From JAICTV01 sp035634055 (lineage in GTDB: Bacteria > Planctomycetota > Phycisphaerae > Tepidisphaerales > Tepidisphaeraceae), in contig DASQDR010000192.1 in the NCBI GenBank assembly GCA_035634055.1, positions 1-31,216 of the forward strand: DNA of 31,216 nt, read 5' to 3'. Positions 24,012 to 31,216 of the stretch are shown here, one piece after another. Position numbers and translations under genes: made by a program. The notes beneath the pieces were generated by a model. The model was not told the origin of the DNA. It was given only the letters and a program-made list of their open reading frames with translations, and did not search any database. The number at the start of each line of letters is the position of its first letter. Position 1 is the first letter of the stretch.

Positions 24012-26537
24012 GTGGAGACCTTGTTCGGGCAGCTCGAGGCGCCGGCCACGCCGCGGAAGGAGTTGGCCGCCAAAGCGGAGGGGCCGTTCGCGGCGGTCGC
24101 GATGGAGCACGGCATCGACCGCCTGCTCGACTACTCCATCCCGCCCGGCCTGCGCCACCAGCTTCGCGTCGGGCAGGTCGTCAGGGTGCCGCTCGGGCGC
24201 AGCAACCGCACCACGCGCGGCTACGTGATCTCGATCCACGAGCAGACCGACTACCCCAGGATCAAGCCGCTCAGCGGCATCGACGACGAGCGCGTGCTCA
24301 TCCCGCCGGAACTGATGCAGCTCGCGCTCTGGATGAGCCGCTATTACGTCGCGGCGCTGGGGACGGTGCTGGAGAGCGTGATCCCGTCGGCGGTGAAGAA
24401 GCGCGTGGGGCTGGGCTACAGCCAGATGGTGCGGCTGGCGCAGCCGCGCGAGAAGATCCAGGAACTGCTGGAGAAGACCAAGGCCCCGAAGCGCCGGGCG
24501 GTGCTGGCGCGGCTGCTGTTGCTCGAGCCGGACCACACGATCGAGTTGAACCGCCTCGCCGGCGAGTCCGGCACCAAGCCGCCGACGGTGCGCAAGCTGG
24601 TCCGCCTCGGCCTGATCTCGATCAAGCCGGAGGCGGACCTGCCGCGGCTGACCGAGAGCCTCAAGCCCTTCGGGGGGGACGAGCCGGACATCCCGCTCAA
24701 CGGCGATCAGCAGAAGGTTTTAGACGAGCTGGCGCCGCGCATGGCCGGCGGGTTCAGCGTCAGCCTGCTGCACGGGGTGACCGGCAGCGGCAAGACCGAG
24801 GTCTACCTGCGCTGCATCCGCGAGGTGGTGCAGCGGGGCAAGCAGGCGATCGTGCTGGTGCCGGAGATCTCGCTCACGCCGCAGACCGTCCGCCGATTCA
24901 CCGGCCGCTTCCGCCGCGTCGCCATCCTGCACTCCGGGTTGACGGCGACCGAGCGGCACCGCTTCTGGCAGATGATCTCGAACGGCATGGCCGACGTGGT
25001 GGTCGGCGCGCGCTCGGCCATCTTCGCGCCGCTGCCGAACCTGGGCGTGGTCGTCGTCGATGAGGAGCACGAGGCCAGCTACAAGCAGGACCAGGTCCCG
25101 CGCTACCACGCCCGCGACGTGGCCATCAAGCGCGGGCAACTCGAAGGCGTGCCGGTGCTGCTGGGGAGCGCGACGCCGTCGTTGGAGAGTTACGCGAAAG
25201 TGGTGGAGGGAGCAACGGAGGGGGCGAACAGAACGACGGAGCGACGCAGCGACGAAGCGACGAAGCGAAAAGGTTCCCAAGCGGAGCAGGTGATGGACGG
25301 GCAGCGCCCGCGAGCAGCAGAAGGAGCGGCAGGAAGCTCGCCTTCCGATTCTTCGCCCTTCGCCGCTTCGTCGCCTCGTCGCTTCGTCGCTCCCTCCGCT
25401 CCCCTCCTCCTCTCCCTCCCCAACCGCGTGCGCGGGCTCGCCATGCCGCACGTCGAGCTGATCGACATGAAGGTGGAGGGTCGGTTCCGTCGCGGCGTTC
25501 ACCTGTTGTCGCAGCGGCTGGAGCACCTGCTGCGCGCGACGCTCGAGGCCAAGCGGCAGGCGATCCTGCTGCTCAACCGCCGCGGGTACTCCAACTTCGT
25601 CTACTGCGTCTCGTGCCAGAACGTCATCCAGTGCAAGTACTGCGACACGACGATGACCTACCACCGCGCCGCCGGCGCGCACGCGAAGGATGCGTCGAGC
25701 GCGGAAGGCGTTCACACCGGGCACCTGCACTGCCACTACTGCCTGGCCGTCAACCCGCTGCCGGACAAGTGCCCGGCGTGCGCGAAGAAGCTCAGCTTGT
25801 TCGGCCTGGGCACGCAGCGGGTCGAAGAGGAGATCACGCGCAAGTTCCCGGACCTGGTCTTCGCGCGCGTGGACAGCGACTCGATGCGCAGCAGCAAGGA
25901 CTACGAGCAACTGCTCGGGCGCTTCGCCGAGGGGGAGATCCAGGTGCTGCTCGGGACGCAGATGATCGCCAAGGGGCTGGATTATCCCAACGTGACGCTG
26001 GTCGGCGTGATCAGCGGCGACACCGCGCTGGCGCTGCCGGACTTCCGGGCGGCGGAGCGGACGTTCCAGCTCATCACCCAGGTCGCCGGCCGCGCGGGGC
26101 GCGGCGACGCGCCCGGGCGCGTCGTGCTCCAGACGTTCATCCCGGACGACCCGACGATCCAGGCGGCGATCAAGCAGGATTTCGTCGGCTTCGCGCGCAC
26201 GGAGCTGAAGCACCGCCGCGAGATCGGCCTGCCCCCGTTCGCGCGGATGGTGCGGATCGTCCTGCGCGACCAGGAGGAGGAGAAGCTCCAGAAGTACAGC
26301 GAGGAGCTCGCCGCCGCCGTCGCCGAAGCCGCCGAGCCCGAGGGCGACGCCGTGAAGATCAAGGGCCCGATGCCCTGCGCGATCAACCGCATCGCCGGCT
26401 ACTACCGCAACCAGTTGGTGATGCTCAGCCCGCAGGCCAGCCGGTTGCAGCGAATCCTGGCGCGGGTGCGCAAGGTGGGGGGACTGTCCAAGACCGAGCG
26501 GATCGCGGTGGACGTGGATCCGGTGTCCTTGCTGTGA
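24012..26537 (+). CDS. priA: Primosomal replication-restart helicase PriA
   Basis: This 3'-5' DNA helicase rebuilds stalled replication forks. GTG24012 is the start. The 841-residue product is longer than the usual 700-750. It has the 3'-DNA-binding domain (about 20-110), Walker A GVTGSGKT (255-262), DEEH box (350-353), the eight-Cys zinc region beginning CVSC (Cys532) and ending CPAC (about 587-590), a motif VI QVAGRAGRGD segment and the C-terminal domain. Two additions explain the length. A low-complexity insertion of about 70 residues (about 398-470) lies between SLESYAKVVEG and LLLSLPNRV, encoded by a palindromic element. A shorter insertion (HAKDASSAEG) lies in the zinc region. All core motifs are intact, so the protein is probably functional. 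The stop codon lies in an 18-bp repeat. Confidence 0.95.
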   Translation: METLFGQLEAPATPRKELAAKAEGPFAAVAMEHGIDRLLDYSIPPGLRHQLRVGQVVRVPLGRSNRTTRGYVISIHEQTDYPRIKPLSGIDDERVLIPPELMQLALWMSRYYVAALGTVLESVIPSAVKKRVGLGYSQMVRLAQPREKIQELLEKTKAPKRRAVLARLLLLEPDHTIELNRLAGESGTKPPTVRKLVRLGLISIKPEADLPRLTESLKPFGGDEPDIPLNGDQQKVLDELAPRMAGGFSVSLLHGVTGSGKTEVYLRCIREVVQRGKQAIVLVPEISLTPQTVRRFTGRFRRVAILHSGLTATERHRFWQMISNGMADVVVGARSAIFAPLPNLGVVVVDEEHEASYKQDQVPRYHARDVAIKRGQLEGVPVLLGSATPSLESYAKVVEGATEGANRTTERRSDEATKRKGSQAEQVMDGQRPRAAEGAAGSSPSDSSPFAASSPRRFVAPSAPLLLSLPNRVRGLAMPHVELIDMKVEGRFRRGVHLLSQRLEHLLRATLEAKRQAILLLNRRGYSNFVYCVSCQNVIQCKYCDTTMTYHRAAGAHAKDASSAEGVHTGHLHCHYCLAVNPLPDKCPACAKKLSLFGLGTQRVEEEITRKFPDLVFARVDSDSMRSSKDYEQLLGRFAEGEIQVLLGTQMIAKGLDYPNVTLVGVISGDTALALPDFRAAERTFQLITQVAGRAGRGDAPGRVVLQTFIPDDPTIQAAIKQDFVGFARTELKHRREIGLPPFARMVRIVLRDQEEEKLQKYSEELAAAVAEAAEPEGDAVKIKGPMPCAINRIAGYYRNQLVMLSPQASRLQRILARVRKVGGLSKTERIAVDVDPVSLL
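25205..25419. repeat. Palindromic element inserted in frame in priA
   Basis: The left arm, including 25238-25273 with repeated GACGAAGC units, is the approximate reverse complement of the right arm (25357-25393). Outer arms (GGAGGG near 25205, CCCTCC near 25414) extend the pairing. The centre (about 25274-25356) is unpaired. It contains no stop in the priA frame and encodes a Ser/Ala/Arg-rich segment absent from ordinary PriA. Confidence 0.8.
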
Positions 26538-26586
26538 GCGGCGGCACTACTGTGAGTGGGGCGACTGCCGTGAGTGGGGCGACTGC
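26533..26586. repeat. Three 18-bp units across the priA stop codon
   Basis: Units at 26533, 26551 and 26569 follow TGTGAGTGGGGCGACTGC. The first is diverged and supplies the TGA stop of priA. The core GGGGC-N-AC-N-GC matches the array at 2486-2703. Confidence 0.8.
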
Positions 26587-26623
26587 TGTGTACGAACCCG
26601 CGGCCAGACGGGATGGGCGCACT

Positions 26624-26711
26624 GTCATCCCGAAGCGTACTCGCGAGGGATCGCGGGGCGGAGAGCGGCTTCCCATCCCGAGATCCCTCGCGAGTACGCT
26701 TCGGGGATGAC
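26624..26711. repeat. Long hairpin (REP-like) between priA and pit
   Basis: Left arm 26624-26652 and right arm 26682-26711 are reverse complements apart from one extra base, with a 29-base loop. Arms begin GTCATCCC-GAAGCG, the wording of a widespread intergenic palindrome family. It could fold as a bidirectional transcription stop between the convergent priA and pit. The remaining gap to 26799 holds a short direct repeat (GCGGCCCGCGA) and no gene. Confidence 0.9.
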
Positions 26712-26799
26712 ATCGCGTGAGGAGCGCACGTGGCCAGCGGCCCGCGACCGGCGGCCCGCGAGCGCAGCCTGCGTCCCGCGTCCTGCTGGTCCTCGCCAA

Positions 26800-27915
26800 C
26801 TACTGCCCGACCAGCGGCGCCACCAGCCACCGGATCAACCCGTACGCGATTGCCGCCATAAAGGCGGAGCACGGGATGGTCAGGATCCAGGCCATCACGA
26901 TGCGCTGTCCCCAGATCCAGCGGACCGAGCGGACGCTGCGCACCGTGCCGACGCCGATGATCGAGCCCGTGATGGCGTGGGTGGTGGAGATGGGGATGCC
27001 GAAGTGGGTGGCGGCGATGATGGTCGCGGCGGCGCCGCTCTCGGCGCAAAAGCCGCCGACGGGGGCGAGGCGGGTGATGCTCGAACCCATGGTCTTGACG
27101 ATCCGCCACCCGCCGAACAACGTTCCCAGCCCGATCGCGAAGTGGCACAGCAGGATGACCCACCACGCCACGCTGTGCTCGTGATGGAAGAACTCGATCG
27201 TCCTGTGCAGCCAGATCTGGTCGCCCGCCAGGCGGTGGAGGAACGCGAAGAACTGCTCGAACCACGAGTGCGGGCTGGGTTGCGTCCAACCCTTCAGGTT
27301 CGCGGCCGTCAGCAGCATCACGATGATGCCCATCGTCTTCTGCGCGTCGTTCCCGCCGTGCGCGAGGCTGAAAATGGCGGCGGAGAACAACTGCAGCCGG
27401 CGGAAGGCGGTGTCCACCTTGTGCGGCGTGGCGCGGCGGAAGATCCACGCCATTGCCACCATGAACCCCGCGCCCACCAAGAGCCCGATGATCGGGCCGA
27501 GGAAGATGAACATCAGGATGCCGCGCCACTTCCCGGGCCAGATCAGCACCCCGATACCGGACTTCGTGATGGCGGCGCCCGCCAGCCCGGCCACCAGCGC
27601 GTGCGAGCTGCTGGTCGGCAGCCCGAGCAGCCAGGTGATGATGTTCCAGATGATCGCGCCCATCAGCCCGCCGAACACCACCCAGATGTCCACCTCCGCC
27701 GGATCGACCAGCCCCTTGGAAATGGTCTCGGAGACCGCCGTGCCGAAGACGAACGCCGCGACGAAGTTGAAGAACGCCGCCCACGCCACCGCCTGCCCGG
27801 GCGACAGCACGCGCGTGGAGACGATCGTCGCGATGGAGTTGGCCGCGTCGTGAAACCCGTTGAGGAAGTCGAAGACCAGCGCGACGAAGACGATGACGAA
27901 GATGAGGGTGAGCAT
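26800..27915 (-). CDS. pit: Inorganic phosphate transporter (PiT family)
   Basis: This is a low-affinity, cation-coupled phosphate permease in the cytoplasmic membrane. ATG27915 (MLTLIFVIVF) is preferred. The in-frame GTG at 27936 would read through an adjacent repeat. The 371-residue product has about ten hydrophobic segments and the two PiT signatures: GFHDAANSIAT (about 20-30) and its internal duplicate AHGGNDAQK, plus PISTTHAITGSI. The DUF47 gene, a usual partner of pit, lies upstream on the same strand with a hairpin element between them, and phoR-phoB-phoU are further upstream. No Shine-Dalgarno is visible. Confidence 0.94.
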   Translation of the reverse strand: MLTLIFVIVFVALVFDFLNGFHDAANSIATIVSTRVLSPGQAVAWAAFFNFVAAFVFGTAVSETISKGLVDPAEVDIWVVFGGLMGAIIWNIITWLLGLPTSSSHALVAGLAGAAITKSGIGVLIWPGKWRGILMFIFLGPIIGLLVGAGFMVAMAWIFRRATPHKVDTAFRRLQLFSAAIFSLAHGGNDAQKTMGIIVMLLTAANLKGWTQPSPHSWFEQFFAFLHRLAGDQIWLHRTIEFFHHEHSVAWWVILLCHFAIGLGTLFGGWRIVKTMGSSITRLAPVGGFCAESGAAATIIAATHFGIPISTTHAITGSIIGVGTVRSVRSVRWIWGQRIVMAWILTIPCSAFMAAIAYGLIRWLVAPLVGQ

Positions 27916-27929
27916 GGGATGGAGGAATG

Positions 27930-28032
27930 GAGGCACGAAGGCACGCAGGCACGAAGTGGCGAGGGCGGCAGGTGGGGCAACGCTTAAGAGTCTCTCCCTC
28001 CGTGCCTTTGTGCCTCCGTGCCTTCGTGCCTC
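27930..28032. repeat. Hairpin element between the DUF47 gene and pit
   Basis: Left arm (27930-27965) and right arm (27996-28032) are imperfect reverse complements, both built from about 9-bp GGCACGAAG-type units. The loop is about 30 bases. It fills nearly the whole gap, ending 6 bases before the DUF47 stop and starting 14 bases ahead of the pit ATG. Confidence 0.85.
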
Positions 28033-28038
28033 ATCGCT

Positions 28039-28662
28039 TCACCCGTTCTTCAACACGATCCGCTCGAGCGTGTTCCCCACGTCCTCGCAGCCGTCCAGGG
28101 CGGACTCGATGTAGTCGTAGAGCTCCTTCCACTTCATCACTTCCAGCGGCTCGTACGAGCCGTCGAAGAGGTGGCTCATGGCGGCGTGGTGGTTGTCGTC
28201 GCCGGTGCTCTCCTTGTGGTGGATGTCGATCAGCTCCTTGCTCAGCTCCGAGAGCTTGCGCTCCTTGCGGAGCTTGCCGACCGCGATCGCCACCACCTTC
28301 GTCGCCTCCAGCAGCAGGTCCGCCTGGCGGACGAAGACCGGCTCCATCTGCTTGACGTGGAAGAGCGGGAACCGCTTGGCCAGCGCGTCGATGGTGTCGA
28401 TGATGTCGTCCAGCTCACCGATCAGCGTGTGGATATCCTCGCGGTCGAACGGCGTGATGAAGGTGCGGTCCAGCCGGTCCAGCGCGGTGTGGGCGAGCTG
28501 GTCGGCGGCGTGCTCCTCCTCGCGGATCTTCTGCAACGGCCCGGCGATGTCCGGGAACTGGTGGGAAAGGGCCTGAAGGTTCTGCGCTGCCAGCACGGCG
28601 TGCTTTGCCAGGCCCTCGAACAGGTCGAAGAACGCAGTGTCGCGGGGCATCAGGTTGAACAT
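28039..28662 (-). CDS. DUF47/PhoU-like protein, Pit accessory
   Basis: This soluble helical protein, distantly related to PhoU, usually accompanies pit and probably controls phosphate transport. ATG28662 gives 207 residues, nearly all helical, with family wording MPRDTAFFDLFEGLAKHAVLAAQ at the N-terminus, REEEHAADQLAHTALDRLDRTFITPFDREDIHTLIGELDDIIDTID (about 47-95) and DGCEDVGNTLERIVLKNG at the C-terminus. Acidic clusters suit metal binding as in PhoU. The order DUF47 then pit is the common one. A hairpin element separates the two. The 193 bases upstream show no clear Pho box. Confidence 0.88.
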   Translation of the reverse strand: MFNLMPRDTAFFDLFEGLAKHAVLAAQNLQALSHQFPDIAGPLQKIREEEHAADQLAHTALDRLDRTFITPFDREDIHTLIGELDDIIDTIDALAKRFPLFHVKQMEPVFVRQADLLLEATKVVAIAVGKLRKERKLSELSKELIDIHHKESTGDDNHHAAMSHLFDGSYEPLEVMKWKELYDYIESALDGCEDVGNTLERIVLKNG

Positions 28663-28855
28663 TCGCTCTACGTCTCCGTCTCGCCCGGGCGCCCAATCCC
28701 GCACCCGGGCCGCGCGCCCCGCGAGAAAGCGGCGCTCGTGCGACGAGGCCGCCGGGCCCCGGGAGTGGTGCGCGCGCACCGGAGGAAGGTCCGCCGCGTC
28801 GCGCGGTGGCCGGCCTGCCGAGGGCGGCGATACTGTAGCGATTTTTCAGATTGCG

Positions 28856-30301
28856 CTAAGCCGCGGCGCCGCCCGCGTCGGCGTTGGCGGCGGGCGAGGC
28901 GGACCCGCCTGCCGGCGCGTCGCCCGCGGCGGCGGGTTCCTCGTGCGCGGCGGGGGCCGCGGGGAAGCGCAGGCGGAACGTCGAGCCGGAGCCCAGCGCG
29001 CTCTGCACCTCGATGCTCCCGTGGTGCGCCTGCACGATGTGCTTGACGATCGACAGCCCGAGCCCGGTCCCGCCCATGTCGCGCGAGCGCGAGCGGTCCG
29101 CCCGGTAAAACCGCTCGAAGATCCGCGGCAGGTCCGACGGCGCGATGCCGATGCCGTTGTCGATCACCTCGATCAGAAGGTGCCCGTTCTCGGCGCGTAG
29201 GACCAGCTTGATCAGCCCGTCCTCGCGCGTGTACTTGATCGCGTTCTCCAGCAGGTTGGTGACCGCGCGCTCGAGGTACTCCGGGTTGCCGATGACCGGG
29301 CGGAGCCCATCGGCGAGTTGGATCACCAGCTTGTGCCGCTTTTTCTCCGCCGCCGGCGCCATCAGCTCCGCCACACGCTGCGCCACCCGCGCCAAGTGGA
29401 CCGGGCGCGGGCTGGGGACGGCGTTGGTCGAGTCCAGCCGCGAGAGGCTCAGCAGGTCGTTGACCAGGTTGGTCAACTGCTCGGTGTGCTTCTCGACCGT
29501 CGCCAGGAACTGCATCGCCCGCGGGCGGTCGTCCAGCACGCCGTCCTGGAGCGTCTCGACGTATCCCTTGATCACCGTCAGCGGCGTGCGCAGCTCGTGG
29601 CTGACGTTGGCCACGAATTCCTTTCGCAGCTCCTCGTAGCGCATCGTCTCGGTCACGTCGTGCGCGACGATGATGAACCCCGCCGGGCGCAGCGGCAGGC
29701 GCGTCACCGTCACGTCCAGGTGCCGCCCATTGACCGGGCCGACGGGGATGGTCTTGCGCCGGCCGGTCAGTGACACTTCGGTCACCGCCTTGAGCACGCC
29801 GTCGAGCGGGACGATCTCCCAGAGCTGCTTGCCGCGCGCGTCGGGCGTGCGGAAGGTGAGCAGGTCGGCTGCCGCGTCGTTGGTCAGCAGCACGCGCTGC
29901 TCGTGGTCCATGGCGATCAGCCCGTCGCTCATGCTCGAGATGATCGTCAGGAGCTGCGCCTGGTCCTTGGACGCGCCGGCGGTGAGGTCGACGAGGTTGC
30001 GGGCGATCTGGTCGAGCAGTGTGGAGTAGTCGTCCGGGTACTTCGGCGCCACGGCGGGGACGGCCGCGGAAATCTGGTCCGACACCGCCCGCAGGTGCCA
30101 GCGCAGGAACCGCACGGCCAGCAGCGCCGAGACGGCCGTCGCCAGCACGCAGCCAAGGATCGCGCACCACACCACCGGCCCGACCGGACCGCCGCCGCCG
30201 CCGCTCAACTGGATACCGGCGACCACCGCCAGCGCGACCAGCGGCAGCACGATGAGCAGCAACTGCGGCAGGAGGAATCGGTGGAGGAGATCGCGGAACA
30301 C
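28856..30301 (-). CDS. phoR: Phosphate-regulon sensor histidine kinase PhoR
   Basis: This membrane sensor kinase is partner to PhoB. GTG30301 follows AAAAGG at good spacing. The 481-residue product has two membrane segments (about 10-31 and 41-65) with a very short extracytoplasmic loop, typical of PhoR. A PAS-like domain (about 115-220) follows, then HisKA with His235 in VSHELRTPL and HATPase with N-box NLLENAIKYT (349-358), G1 DNGIGI (381-386), F-box IFERFYR and G2 GGTGLGLSIV (410-419). The last 30 residues are Ala/Gly-rich. It lies 127 bases after phoB on the same strand. Confidence 0.93.
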   Translation of the reverse strand: MFRDLLHRFLLPQLLLIVLPLVALAVVAGIQLSGGGGGPVGPVVWCAILGCVLATAVSALLAVRFLRWHLRAVSDQISAAVPAVAPKYPDDYSTLLDQIARNLVDLTAGASKDQAQLLTIISSMSDGLIAMDHEQRVLLTNDAAADLLTFRTPDARGKQLWEIVPLDGVLKAVTEVSLTGRRKTIPVGPVNGRHLDVTVTRLPLRPAGFIIVAHDVTETMRYEELRKEFVANVSHELRTPLTVIKGYVETLQDGVLDDRPRAMQFLATVEKHTEQLTNLVNDLLSLSRLDSTNAVPSPRPVHLARVAQRVAELMAPAAEKKRHKLVIQLADGLRPVIGNPEYLERAVTNLLENAIKYTREDGLIKLVLRAENGHLLIEVIDNGIGIAPSDLPRIFERFYRADRSRSRDMGGTGLGLSIVKHIVQAHHGSIEVQSALGSGSTFRLRFPAAPAAHEEPAAAGDAPAGGSASPAANADAGGAAA

Positions 30302-30428
30302 GTCGGTACCTTTTGAGGAAGCCGTGGCAGCGCGTGCCGCGGGCGTCGCTAGCGAAGGAATTCTCAGCTCGTTCGAGTTACTGCGCCCTCGTCTGCGCGC
30401 GCGAGCGCGGGGCTGGCCGACGAGCGAC

Positions 30429-31126
<698 letters not shown>

Positions 31127-31130
<4 letters not shown>

Positions 31131-31216
31131 AGATTCGCTTCCTTCGCCGCCGCCTCGTCCGCGGCCAGCTTCCCCTTGCTGTGCCGCACGTCGCGGCCCT
31201 GGATCCAGTAGATGAC
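31127..31216 (-). CDS. phoU: 3' end of a PhoU phosphate-signalling protein (partial)
   Basis: The minus-strand reading ends in VIYWIQGRDVRHSK, the C-terminal wording of PhoU, then a Lys/Ala/Glu-rich tail and TGA overlapping the phoB ATG. Only 29 codons are in the window. Identification rests on this motif and the order phoU-phoB-phoR. Confidence 0.75.

Noticed and set aside
25205..25419. priA as a pseudogene or an intein
   Set aside because: The frame is open throughout and all motifs are intact. The insert is too short and lacks intein splice residues and motifs.
30302..30428. A small gene or Pho box between phoB and phoR
   Set aside because: No frame with a start and ribosome-binding site stands out, and no CTGTCAT-type direct repeats were seen.

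Overview
The window is a GC-rich chromosomal segment with mostly housekeeping and nutrient-uptake genes. There are no rRNA or tRNA genes, no phage or plasmid genes, and no CRISPR array. The gene styles suggest Planctomycetota, possibly a Phycisphaerae-like lineage: metal ABC permeases fused to DtxR domains, an MetA-type outer-membrane barrel, an ECF sigma/anti-sigma/STN cassette, and Ala/Pro/Gly-rich linkers made of minisatellite DNA. This placement is an inference from style, not from a marker gene.

Left part (1-9.3 kb). A solitary ruvB has a recognisable promoter and an Ala-Pro tail encoded by a 6-bp repeat. It is followed by a putative lipoprotein gene on the minus strand. Next comes a five-gene minus-strand operon for manganese- or iron-type metal uptake: outer-membrane barrel, solute-binding lipoprotein, ATPase, permease 1, permease 2. 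Both permeases carry a DtxR-like C-terminal domain. A separate three-domain DtxR/MntR-type regulator is transcribed divergently. A 16-bp inverted repeat sits between the two transcription units, over the predicted operon promoter.

Middle part (9.3-24 kb). In order: aminopeptidase P; a sodium:solute symporter divergent from an AmpG-like permease followed by nagZ (a likely peptidoglycan-recycling group); a tiny membrane-anchored protein bounded by two good terminators; a PRPP synthetase of the Y-x-K-G-DKKDEPR type; an ECF sigma, anti-sigma and STN-protein operon; trpA and trpB separated by an opposite-strand isomerase-like gene; and an unknown multi-pass membrane protein.

Right part (24-31.2 kb). 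priA carries an in-frame, stop-free insertion of about 70 residues encoded by a palindromic DNA element. After it come a phosphate permease (pit) with its DUF47/PhoU-like partner, then phoR, phoB and the 3' end of phoU.

The most unusual signals are the repeats. Three long hairpins, two of them with arms built from short tandem repeats, lie within 2.9 kb, and one of them is inside priA. Arrays of a shared 18-bp unit begin exactly at the stop codons of two unrelated genes. A 15-bp minisatellite splits the DNA-binding domain of a fused permease-regulator. All function calls come from reading the translated sequence. No database search was possible.
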